From assembly GCA_946612185.1 (NCBI GenBank), contig CAMOEP010000126.1, positions 1 to 6,727 of the forward strand: a stretch of 6,727 nt of DNA. Direction: 5' to 3'. How positions within the stretch are numbered: position 1 is the stretch's first letter; each line of letters starts with the position of its first letter. This stretch comes from an uncultured Ruminococcus sp. Lineage in GTDB: Bacteria; Bacillota; Clostridia; Oscillospirales; Ruminococcaceae. This document shows, in pieces, positions 1 through 6,402 of the stretch. The translations under genes and the position numbers were made by a program. The notes under the pieces are model-generated. The model worked only from the letters and a program-made list of their open reading frames with translations, did not search any database and had not been told where the DNA came from.

Positions 1-921
1 GATAATATAGCCGATAAAGTTGAAGCACTTGATAGTGCTTCTGATGATATTCCCCGACAGCTTTGCGATATCATCGGCGTTGAATATGTTGATTGTGGTA
101 TAACGATAGATGATATCAAAGAAAAACTTGAACATAGAAAAATGCTGCAAGAGCTTCTCCCAGAAGAAGAATTACAATTCGTTGCCACAAATGATACAGA
201 ATTAAGGAAGTTGCTCGAAAATGGCACTGAAAAAGTTTATCTGGCGTTCGGCAGTTTCTATATAACTGATGATAGTGCTGAATATGTTTTAATAAAGCAA
301 ACTAATCCGAATATTACACATTTTTATTCTGTGAATGAAAATAATCTGGCAAAAGCTAAGGAATGTGCAAGTAATGGCATAGCGGCTGCGCAGTATCAGG
401 TTGGTCTGTTTTGTTATAATAAAGCGGAAAAAAATCAAGGCTTTTCATCGCTGGTAGGAAATTTTATTGCTAAACAGTATATGAAATTAGCGGCAGACCA
501 GGAGTATATTGATGCGATCACATGGATATCCAAAAACGATGTTAATACTTTTGAAAATTGTTATTATGAAAAAATAAAAGCTAAGGCTAAAGAAGGAAAC
601 GTTTCTTACCAATTCCTTTTAGGCAATTATTTCCGTAGGAATCGTATCATATCTCAAGCGGAGTACTGGTTAAAACTTGCAGCACAAAGCGATAGCCTTG
701 AAGGTAAGCAAGCAAAAAAGATGTTTGAGAATTATGACTATTACTTTAAAGGTGAAGGCATTGACAAAACCCCTTCACTCATTTTGGACGGACTTTTTTC
801 AGCAATCGAAGGTTTATTGAACTTTTTCGGAAATTCAAATACTGCGGGTAATAATCCCGATAATGATGAAGACGGTGGAAACGAAAAGGGCTTTAATTTT
901 TGGAATAGACCCAGACAGTGA
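1..921 (+). CDS. Sel1-like repeat protein, 3' part (5' end outside window)
   Basis: Frame 1 is open from the first base of the window to the TGA at 919-921, giving 306 residues with no start that must be used. The ATG at 142 has no convincing ribosome binding site and lies within continuous open frame, so this is a 5'-truncated gene. Two degenerate Sel1-like repeats are visible: residues about 117-167 of the partial product (AAAQYQVGLF, then KQYMKLAADQ) and about 195-232 (YQFLLGNYF, then AEYWLKLAAQ). Sel1 repeats are TPR-like helical pairs that usually mediate protein contacts. The C-terminus is a hydrophobic patch (LILDGLFSAIEGLLNFFG) followed by an Asn/Asp/Gly-rich tail. The gene is much more AT-rich than the clp genes (21 G+C of 60 at 181-240, against 37 of 60 at 4441-4500), which suggests a different origin. 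Sel1 repeats also occur at the C-termini of some mobilisation relaxases and other large proteins, so the missing N-terminal part decides the function. I do not assign one. Confidence 0.8.
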   Translation, partial: DNIADKVEALDSASDDIPRQLCDIIGVEYVDCGITIDDIKEKLEHRKMLQELLPEEELQFVATNDTELRKLLENGTEKVYLAFGSFYITDDSAEYVLIKQTNPNITHFYSVNENNLAKAKECASNGIAAAQYQVGLFCYNKAEKNQGFSSLVGNFIAKQYMKLAADQEYIDAITWISKNDVNTFENCYYEKIKAKAKEGNVSYQFLLGNYFRRNRIISQAEYWLKLAAQSDSLEGKQAKKMFENYDYYFKGEGIDKTPSLILDGLFSAIEGLLNFFGNSNTAGNNPDNDEDGGNEKGFNFWNRPRQ

Positions 922-992
922 TATGATTCTCTGTTATATAGTGCAAATCCTCTGGTATATCATGATCTGTCGAGTTCCGTAATAAGCTTTTA

Positions 993-1021
993 ACCGTCCC
1001 CCACTATCGAGGGCGGTCTTT
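993..1021 (+). terminator. Weak terminator-like hairpin after the Sel1-repeat gene
   Basis: ACCGTCCC (993-1000) can pair with GGGCGGT (1011-1017) with one bulged T and a 10-base loop, followed by a short CTTTG tail. It lies about 70 bases past the stop of the rightward gene and between two convergent genes, the usual place for a terminator. The tail is short and belongs to the adjacent repeat-element end, so termination strength is doubtful. On the minus strand there is no T-run after the hairpin, so it is a poor candidate for ending the leftward operon. Confidence 0.4.
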
Positions 1022-1038
1022 GTGCGGTGTTGCCTTAA
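1012..1038. repeat. Solo terminal fragment of the MITE-like element (copy 1)
   Basis: These 27 bases are the reverse complement of the left end of the 172-bp element at 2692-2863, running from the GGCGGTCTTTGTGCGG segment to GTTGCC and the flanking TTAA. No matching second end is found nearby: on the left the similarity stops at the hairpin loop. It is either a remnant left by deletion or a terminal segment recombined onto a pre-existing hairpin. The 922-1117 gap contains nothing else that I can recognise. Confidence 0.75.
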
Positions 1039-1117
1039 TTACGCATTAAGTAAAGCGTCACGCAAACATCTCCCTGAAAAATAACCAGACCAAAGAAAAG
1101 CTGCCGAGCCTGAATAA

Positions 1118-2221
1118 TTATGAATTATACATTTTAAGTGCGATCTGATGTATGTATTCGGCTAACTCATTTTTCAGAAGCGGCGCAACATGACCGCCAT
1201 CTATATAATACATCTCCTTATCCGGCGCATTTACCTTTTCAAAGTAACTTGCCGCTTCCTCTACTGTATCTATCGAGCCGTGATCCTTGTCTCCCATTAT
1301 CACATAATATGGCACTTCATAGGTCGTTCTGTCCTTCAGCGATAACGACTGCACCATCGGAAACGCTATAGTACACCTTTCGCCGCCGATAAGTTTAAGC
1401 TGATAATCAACGTATTCCTGCGACATTCCCAGTCCTCTCATCTGCTGTGCAAGGGTACAGTTGGGGTTGAACCAAAGTGCTGCTGCAAGGTTCAGGTCTG
1501 CGTCCTTGAAATAATCATCGGTGTAGTTATATTCTGCGTCCAGACGGTTGAGGATATCCTCCTGCTCCTCGGTAACTACTATCATCGAGGGGTCAAGCTT
1601 TTCTGCAAGCGCATGAAGCTCCGGGTCATCAGCCGACTGCTCCAGCGCCCATTTCTTGAAAGTTTCCTTGCTCTCCGGCATATCCACCATAAGCGACATC
1701 GCTACAACTGCATCGTATTTCTCCGGGTACTCCAGCGCAAGATTTGAAGCATATATCGACCCCCAGGAATGTCCCATAAGTGTTATCTTGTCCTTGCCCA
1801 GATGTTCACGGAGAAAGTCGGTCATTTCAAGCCCGTCCTGCATGAATGTCTCAGCCGTAGGCATTGCGTCCTCTGCATAGTCAGGATAATTATGACCGAA
1901 TCCACGCTGATCCCAGTCAACAATGGTGTAGTCTTTGCTGAGTGTGCGCAGTATGCTCCAATCAAGCCAGCTTGTTGCCGTTCCGGGGCCGCCGTGCAGG
2001 TAGAGCATTACCGGGTTGTCCTTGTCCTGACCGTAAATATTTATCCACTGCTTCGTACCATTGATATCAGCGAACATAGTCTCGTTGATACCGCCCTCCG
2101 GAGTGCGGCTGTTGACCGCCTTGCCGATAAGACGTGAGACTGCAAGTCCTGCGATCAGCAGTACTATGACTATGAGTATCACCAGCAGTATCCTGCCGAT
2201 GATTTTAAGTGCTTTTTTCAT
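1118..2221 (-). CDS. Membrane-anchored alpha/beta hydrolase, proline iminopeptidase-like
   Basis: This 367-residue protein has an N-terminal membrane anchor (about residues 5-27, mostly I/L/V after a Lys-rich start) followed by an alpha/beta-hydrolase fold, probably facing outside the cell. Visible motifs are the oxyanion-region HGGPG (76-80), DQRG (104-107), the nucleophile elbow GHSWG with Ser152, a candidate acid in GDKD (Asp311 or Asp313) and His344 in DGGHVAP, so the triad appears complete. HGGPG plus DQRG is typical of the prolyl aminopeptidase (S33) branch, but many members of that branch hydrolyse other amides or esters, so the substrate is unknown. I chose the ATG at 2221 because GGGGG (2231-2235) sits 9 bases upstream and the Lys-rich anchor begins there; the frame continues upstream to 2323, but that extension is repeat-element sequence. 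The gene is last in the leftward gene row. Its first codons and ribosome binding site are duplicated at the start of the neighbouring broken gene. Confidence 0.9.
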   Translation of the reverse strand: MKKALKIIGRILLVILIVIVLLIAGLAVSRLIGKAVNSRTPEGGINETMFADINGTKQWINIYGQDKDNPVMLYLHGGPGTATSWLDWSILRTLSKDYTIVDWDQRGFGHNYPDYAEDAMPTAETFMQDGLEMTDFLREHLGKDKITLMGHSWGSIYASNLALEYPEKYDAVVAMSLMVDMPESKETFKKWALEQSADDPELHALAEKLDPSMIVVTEEQEDILNRLDAEYNYTDDYFKDADLNLAAALWFNPNCTLAQQMRGLGMSQEYVDYQLKLIGGERCTIAFPMVQSLSLKDRTTYEVPYYVIMGDKDHGSIDTVEEAASYFEKVNAPDKEMYYIDGGHVAPLLKNELAEYIHQIALKMYNS

Positions 2222-2233
2222 GGTATTTTTCCC
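2199..2233 (-). repeat. Direct repeat, copy A: translation start of the hydrolase gene
   Basis: These 35 bases are identical to 3011-3045. They contain the three G's of the ribosome binding region, the 9-base spacer, the ATG and codons for MKKALKII. Weaker similarity continues outward (2234-2246 against 3046-3057, both ending CCTATAT). Inside the genes identity stops after codon 8; both proteins then continue as unrelated hydrophobic anchors. Confidence 0.9.
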
Positions 2234-2246
2234 CCTTATCCTATAT

Positions 2247-2341
2247 GGCAGCACCGCACAAAGACCGCCTGACGGCTTTGCGGCGCATCTGCCCCTTATA
2301 TTTTCCGGCATCTTGCACCGCAATCTCTGTGCGGTGTTGCC
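2247..2341. mobile_element. MITE-like element, 95-bp internally deleted form (copy 2)
   Basis: It begins GGCAGCACCGCACAAAG and ends CTCTGTGCGGTGTTGCC, imperfect terminal inverted repeats matching copy 3. Relative to copy 3 it lacks about 77 internal bases, and the junction falls at TGCAC, which occurs at both ends of the missing segment in copy 3. It is therefore an internal-deletion derivative or the shorter ancestor. A right-end hairpin is conserved (CACCGCA 2316-2322 with TGCGGTG 2330-2336), and a second hairpin (2260-2279) lies near the left end. Flanks are TA on the left (2244-2245) and TTA on the right (2342-2344); the left tip differs from the consensus. It encodes no transposase and fills nearly all of the gap between the broken gene and the hydrolase. 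Confidence 0.85.
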
Positions 2342-3033
2342 TTAGCTATTGTCTGCTTTGTAATATCCTATAACATACTCCGATTTGTATTCAAATTTAT
2401 CATCTTTGAATAACGGAACCATTTTGACCTGTTCCTCAAATGTATAAGGTCTTAACTGCTCTTGTGTCAGTGGGAGCTTATATACCCAGACTTCATTTAT
2501 TTCAGTTCCGGTTAATTTTATTGCCCAGTAAATTGATACTGTTTTGTCCTCATGCTGATAGGGAGTCAGGCAGAATTCCTCCGGACAGTATTCATTGGCA
2601 TCTACATAATAATCGCCATGTTTTGTAAAGTAACCTGTAATTGTTATTTCAGATAATTCCGGAAAATTGTTATTCTGGATATAATCCTTAAGGCAACACC
2701 GCACAAAGACCGCCTGACGGCTTTGCAGCGCATATACTTGCATATTTTCCGGCATCTTGCACATAAATTTTTTGACATACGTCAGTATGCCTGCAAAATT
2801 TCTGCACAATCTGCCGAAAAATCTGACTGCGTATCTGCACCGCAATCTCTGTGCGGTGTTGCCTTAAAATTCATGGCATCTGAGTTAAAACGATGGTATA
2901 TATCCCACGCAGAATCATTTTTGCCATAAACATAATTTTTCGCTCCATGCCGGAACATAGCCAAATACAAAGAACCAAATGCAGCGATCAATATAGCAAG
3001 CAATACCGCAATGATTTTAAGTGCTTTTTTCAT
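2342..3033 (-). pseudogene. Small membrane-anchored protein gene of unknown function, interrupted by a MITE
   Basis: Two reading frames, 3033-2782 and 2845-2342 on the minus strand, are pieces of one gene. Residues 1-56 (MKKALKIIAV through SDAMNF) are followed by the 172-bp element at 2692-2863. After it the sequence resumes as KDYIQNNNFPEL and runs to KADNS and a TAA at 2344-2342. Deleting 176 bp (element plus one target duplication) joins the pieces in frame as NFKDYIQ and yields 171 residues. The restored protein has an N-terminal hydrophobic segment (about 7-26), so it is likely anchored in the membrane or secreted, followed by an extracytoplasmic domain rich in Tyr, Glu and Asp. I recognise no family. 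The ATG at 3033 has GGG (3043-3045) 9 bases upstream and starts 31 bases after the aat stop, so it is probably cotranscribed with aat. As it stands translation would give 83 residues, the last 26 encoded by the element. The interruption could be a recent null allele. Confidence 0.82.
2692..2863. mobile_element. MITE-like element, 172-bp form (copy 3), inside a gene
   Basis: Perfect terminal inverted repeats, counted with the flanking TTAA on both sides, read TTAAGGCAACACCGCACA at 2688-2705 and its complement ending at 2867. The element has no transposase and only incidental open frames, as expected of a non-autonomous element mobilised in trans. The target duplication can be read as TTAA or as TA; TA, typical of IS630/Tc1-mariner relatives, fits copy 2 better. 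Internal structure: an AAAGACCG/CGGCTTT hairpin at 2705-2724, a central AT-rich segment absent from copy 2, and a right-end hairpin (CACCGCA 2838-2844 with TGCGGTG 2852-2858). Confidence 0.88.
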
Positions 3034-3045
3034 GGTATTTTTCCC
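3011..3045 (-). repeat. Direct repeat, copy B: translation start of the broken gene
   Basis: Identical over 35 bases to 2199-2233, in the same orientation and 812 bases away. It holds the ribosome binding region, the ATG and codons for MKKALKII of the interrupted gene. The two copies bracket the whole broken gene, so recombination between them would remove it cleanly and leave the hydrolase directly behind aat with an intact start. Confidence 0.9.
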
Positions 3046-3064
3046 ATTACCCTATATCTGTTTT

Positions 3065-3724
3065 CTATTCCTCATCATCGTCAAGTCCTGCGTCGAGAAG
3101 TCTGCGGTACTCCTCCCAGCTTATCCTCTCGCCGCCCATACTTTCCAGGTGGTCGGTGTGGAACTGGCAGTCTATCATAACTCCCCCGAAGCTTTCCATA
3201 TGCCTTGCCAGCATGATAAGCGCCGCTTTTGAACCGTTCTCCATGTCCGAGAACATACTCTCTCCGAAGAAGCACTTCCCTATAGTTACCCCGTAAAGTC
3301 CTCCTGCAAGCTTCCCGTCAAAGAAAGCCTCCACGCTTGCGGCAAGGCCGTACTTATTAAGCTTTGTGTACGCCTGTTCCATGTCGTCAGTTATCCACGT
3401 CCCCACGGTGTTCTCACGTTTCATTCTGCATCGGTGTATCGTGTCCGCAAAGTCACGGTTTATCTGAATTTCCACCTTATGCTGACGCATGAACTTCTTC
3501 ATTGAGTGGGAAACGTGTATCTTCTCCGGGCGGATTATGAATCGCTCATGAGGACACCACCAGAGTATGGGGTCGTCCTCGTTGAACCAGGGGAAGATAC
3601 CGTTCTGGTAGGCGAGAAGAAGCCTGTCCAGGGACAAGTCTCCGCCTATCGCCAGCAGTCCGTCCTCCTCAGCAAGTTCCGGTTTGGGAAACCATATATC
3701 ATCGTCAAGCTTGTATATTCCCAT
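3065..3724 (-). CDS. aat: Leucyl/phenylalanyl-tRNA--protein transferase
   Basis: This cytoplasmic enzyme transfers Leu or Phe from aminoacyl-tRNA to proteins with N-terminal Lys or Arg, creating primary destabilising residues read by ClpS. The 219-residue product matches the family in length (E. coli about 234) and carries its motifs in order: FP near the start (12-13), GLLAIGGDLS (22-31), LLAYQNGIFPW (36-46), WWCPHER (55-61), TWITD (109-113), SVEAF (130-134), GGLYGV (141-146), FFGESMFS (152-159), KAALIML (166-172), DCQ (185-187) and HLESMGG (192-198). Asp185 and Gln187 lie in the segment linked to catalysis and tRNA binding in characterised members. The C-terminus is acidic (DDDEE). The ATG lies 3 bases after the clpA stop, with GGGAG at the end of clpA serving as ribosome binding site, so translation is probably coupled. 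Confidence 0.97.
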   Translation of the reverse strand: MGIYKLDDDIWFPKPELAEEDGLLAIGGDLSLDRLLLAYQNGIFPWFNEDDPILWWCPHERFIIRPEKIHVSHSMKKFMRQHKVEIQINRDFADTIHRCRMKRENTVGTWITDDMEQAYTKLNKYGLAASVEAFFDGKLAGGLYGVTIGKCFFGESMFSDMENGSKAALIMLARHMESFGGVMIDCQFHTDHLESMGGERISWEEYRRLLDAGLDDDEE

Positions 3725-3727
3725 AGC

Positions 3728-6028
3728 TTACTCCCTGTTTTCTGCGGTTATGGAGAAAGTCCCGTCCTTTGCGGTAAGAGTAAGACTTCCGCCGTTTTTG
3801 AGTTTTCCGAAAAGCATTTCGTCCACGAACAGCGGCTTTATCTCATTGCGGATAACTCTGTCAGTCTCTCTTGCGCCAAACTCCGGACTTACGCCCTTTT
3901 TCCGCACAAGCGCCCTTGCATCAGCATCAGCGGTGAAAGTTATCTGCTTAGCTTCAAGCTGTGCGCCAAGTTCCGAAAGCTTCTTATCCACTATCATCTC
4001 CGCCATTTTATCGTCCATGCCGTTGAATACCACTATCTTATTCAGTCTGTTGCGGAACTCCGGCTGGAAGGTCTGCTTCACGGCTTCCATGATAACGCCC
4101 TGGTTAAGGCTTGCGCTGTGGAAACCTATGGTACTCTTTCCGATACGGCTTGCGCCGGCGTTTGAGGTCATAATGACTATGACGTTGCGGAAATCGGCTT
4201 TTCTGCCCTGATTATCGGTAAGTGTAGCGTAGTCCATGACCTGTAGGAGAACGTTATAGATATCGGTATGGGCTTTCTCGATCTCGTCAAGGAGGAGGAC
4301 TGCCGAGGGTGACTTTCTCACGGCTTCTGTCAGCAGACCGCCGTCCTCATATCCCACATAACCGGCAGGCGAACCTATCAGCTTAGCGACTGCGTGCTTT
4401 TCGCCGTATTCGCTCATATCGAACCGGATAAGCTTCACGCCCAGTTCGTCCGCAAGGCTTCTGGCTATCTCAGTCTTGCCCACGCCGGTAGGCCCTACGA
4501 ACAACAGACTTGCAAGGGGCTTATCTTCCTCCTGCAAACCGGCTTTCGAGAACTTCACCGCATTCACCACCTGAGATACAGCCTCGTCCTGACCGAAGAT
4601 ACGCTTTTTCAGCCGCTCCTCCAGTCCGGCAAGCCCCTCCGCATCGTCTGTAGCGACGCTTTCCACCGGCACACGGCATATGGTGGTAAGCACGTTGTCG
4701 ATAACGTCCTTTTCCACGGTCAGACCGTCCTGGGGGTGAAGTTTTCTGTAAGCGCCGGCTTCGTCGATAAGGTCTATTGCCTTATCCGGCAGACAGCGCT
4801 CGTTTATGTACTTCCGGCTCATATGAACAGCGTACTCCAGCACACCCTCGCCATAGGTAATGCCGTGGAAAGTTTCGTACTTCTCACGCAGTCCCTCAAG
4901 TATCTTAACGGCTTCTGCTTCGTCCGGTTCTTTTATCTCGATATTCTGGAAACGGCGCACAAGGCTCTTGTTTTTCTCGAAATACTTCTTGTACTCCTCG
5001 AAAGTGGTAGCGCCGATAAAGCGTATACTTCCGTCAGCCAGGTAGGGTTTGAGCATATTCGACGCATCGAGTGAGCTGTCCCCGACTGCGCCTGCACCGG
5101 CGAGGTTGTGTATCTCGTCGATATAAATTATCGGCTTGTCCACCTTGCTGATCTCGTTCATAAGAGACTTCAGCCGCTTTTCAAAGTCGCCCCGGTACTG
5201 CGTACCCGCCAGCATACTTCCCAGGTCGAGAGCGTATATCTTAGCGCCCTTCAAAGGCTCAGGAACTTTCCCCTCCCGGATAAGGCGCACAAGTCCGTAG
5301 GTTATGGCAGTCTTGCCAACGCCGGGTTCACCAATATGAAGCGGATTATTCTTGTCCTTGCGGCAAAGTACCTGGATAGTTCTTTCCAGTTCCTCAGTGC
5401 GTCCCACGAGGGGATTTTCGTCTGTAAGGGTATCATTCAGGCAGGGCGCATAGGAACTCATGCTGTCATTTTGCGGCTTTTTCCTATCCGGTTCACCATC
5501 TGCGAAATGCCATACCTCGCCGTCGTCGATAAACTCATCATCGTCAGGTTCTTCCTCGCTGATATCCTCGTCCTCGTCGGTATCGCCGTCGATGTTGTGG
5601 AAGCCATAGTCATCCTCGTCAGCCATAGCCTGAAGGAGATCGGTACGTTCAACGCCCTGCTTTTCGATGAAGTATACCGCATAGCTTTCGGGAAGTTTCC
5701 AGAGAGCATTGATAAGGTGGCGGAGTTTCACAGTATTATTACCGCTGCTGTAGGCAGAATCCGCAGCAAAGTCCAGCAGGTCTTTAAACCCTTCGGAGAA
5801 CTCGGTAGACGGCACTCTGGTCTTGTCAACGTACTCGTCCAGGTAGTCGATAATGTCCTGCATCAGCACTTCGATATCACCTCCGCAGGCGGTGAAAGCC
5901 CGGTTGAGGCTGGGGTCAGTGAGAGCCATGAGCAGGAACATTTCCGGGGTGATGTACTCATATTTCCGGCGCACAACAAAGTCAGTGACCTGTAAAAGGA
6001 TCAGGTCAACTCTTTTGTCAGTTTTCAT
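3728..6028 (-). CDS. clpA: ATP-dependent Clp protease ATP-binding subunit ClpA
   Basis: This is a double-ring AAA+ unfoldase that threads substrates into ClpP. At 766 residues it is close to E. coli ClpA (758). The N-terminal Clp-N domain spans about 1-140, followed by an unusually acidic linker (about 147-172, mostly D and E). AAA-1 has Walker A GEPGVGKT (233-240), pore loop TQYRG (276-280), Walker B IIYIDE (300-305) and Arg358/Arg359. AAA-2 has Walker A GPTGVGKT (512-519), pore loop GYVGY (556-560) and Walker B VLLLDE (577-582). IGF (634-636) corresponds to the ClpP-docking loop. There is no ClpB/ClpC-type middle coiled coil between the AAA modules, which separates it from the ClpC normally found in Firmicutes. 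The ATG lies one base after the clpS stop, with GAGGAG inside the last clpS codons, indicating translational coupling. clpP is not in the window. Confidence 0.97.
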   Translation of the reverse strand: MKTDKRVDLILLQVTDFVVRRKYEYITPEMFLLMALTDPSLNRAFTACGGDIEVLMQDIIDYLDEYVDKTRVPSTEFSEGFKDLLDFAADSAYSSGNNTVKLRHLINALWKLPESYAVYFIEKQGVERTDLLQAMADEDDYGFHNIDGDTDEDEDISEEEPDDDEFIDDGEVWHFADGEPDRKKPQNDSMSSYAPCLNDTLTDENPLVGRTEELERTIQVLCRKDKNNPLHIGEPGVGKTAITYGLVRLIREGKVPEPLKGAKIYALDLGSMLAGTQYRGDFEKRLKSLMNEISKVDKPIIYIDEIHNLAGAGAVGDSSLDASNMLKPYLADGSIRFIGATTFEEYKKYFEKNKSLVRRFQNIEIKEPDEAEAVKILEGLREKYETFHGITYGEGVLEYAVHMSRKYINERCLPDKAIDLIDEAGAYRKLHPQDGLTVEKDVIDNVLTTICRVPVESVATDDAEGLAGLEERLKKRIFGQDEAVSQVVNAVKFSKAGLQEEDKPLASLLFVGPTGVGKTEIARSLADELGVKLIRFDMSEYGEKHAVAKLIGSPAGYVGYEDGGLLTEAVRKSPSAVLLLDEIEKAHTDIYNVLLQVMDYATLTDNQGRKADFRNVIVIMTSNAGASRIGKSTIGFHSASLNQGVIMEAVKQTFQPEFRNRLNKIVVFNGMDDKMAEMIVDKKLSELGAQLEAKQITFTADADARALVRKKGVSPEFGARETDRVIRNEIKPLFVDEMLFGKLKNGGSLTLTAKDGTFSITAENRE

Positions 6029-6029
6029 T

Positions 6030-6332
6030 TCACTCCTCCTCTATCAACATTCTAAACGGGAAACCGGCAGCTTTAGCACGTTTCTGAGCCCGGTTGACTT
6101 TAGTAACAGCGATGTCGTAGGGGTATTTCCCCACAACAGCCCTGCCGGACTTATGCACTTTCATCATCAGTTCATTGGCAGTAACGCTGTCCTTGCGGAA
6201 GATGTCGATGAGAATTTCCACCACGAACTCCATAGTTGTGAAGTCGTCATTGAGCATAATAACATTGTACTGCCTGGGTTCTTTCACCTTACTGTCGGAG
6301 CGCTCTTTAGCAGATCCTATCGGCGCTGGCAT
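6030..6332 (-). CDS. clpS: ClpS adaptor protein (N-recognin)
   Basis: ClpS binds proteins with N-terminal Leu, Phe, Tyr or Trp and delivers them to the N-domain of ClpA in the cytoplasm. The product has 100 residues, near the usual 100-110: a polar, flexible N-terminal extension (1-20) and then the folded core. The binding-pocket signature is present: LNDDFTTMEFV at 27-37, with Asn28, Asp29 and Asp30 for alpha-amino contact, Met34 at the gatekeeper position of E. coli Met40, and VH at 59-60 with His60 matching E. coli His66. All the pocket residues I can align by eye are retained, so it should be an active N-recognin. The ATG at 6332 has AGGAGGG (6339-6345) 6 bases upstream. It is first in the operon, ahead of clpA. 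Confidence 0.97.
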   Translation of the reverse strand: MPAPIGSAKERSDSKVKEPRQYNVIMLNDDFTTMEFVVEILIDIFRKDSVTANELMMKVHKSGRAVVGKYPYDIAVTKVNRAQKRAKAAGFPFRMLIEEE

Positions 6333-6338
6333 ACATAT

Positions 6339-6345
6339 CCCTCCT
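6339..6345 (-). promoter_or_regulatory. Ribosome binding site of clpS
   Basis: AGGAGGG on the minus strand lies 6 bases before the ATG at 6332. It is a near-perfect match to the 16S anti-Shine-Dalgarno and fixes the start codon. Confidence 0.9.
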
Positions 6346-6364
6346 GTAATTTGTTCTATATCTT

Positions 6365-6393
6365 ATTATACCATATCCCGGCGCAAGTTGCAA
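6365..6393 (-). promoter_or_regulatory. Sigma-A-like promoter of the clpS-clpA-aat operon
   Basis: On the minus strand TTGCAA (6388-6393) and TATAAT (6365-6370) are separated by exactly 17 bases. The -10 is a full consensus match and the -35 matches 4 of 6. Transcription should start near 6358, leaving a leader of roughly 25 bases before clpS. The -35 lies only 9 bases from the large palindrome at 6403, so that element may influence this promoter or insulate it from upstream reading. Confidence 0.78.
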
Positions 6394-6402
6394 CGACTTT
6401 TT

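Noticed and set aside
2222..2323. N-terminal extension of the hydrolase (34 residues beginning MRCKMPEN)
   Set aside because: Most of it is encoded by the 95-bp repeat element, and a similar MCKMPEN peptide recurs in the other copy. The downstream ATG has a proper ribosome binding site and begins a typical membrane anchor.
2342..2845. Independent 167-residue gene starting at 2845
   Set aside because: Its first 50 or so residues are repeat-element sequence and the rest is the displaced C-terminal part of the broken gene.
3506..4211. Plus-strand frames of 219 and 175 residues across aat and the clpA 3' end
   Set aside because: They are antisense shadows of two well-supported genes with no start signals of their own.
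4394..5995. Long plus-strand frames of 226 and 295 residues opposite clpA
   Set aside because: They are antisense to unmistakable ClpA motifs, lack ribosome binding sites and resemble no family; they arise from the codon bias of clpA.
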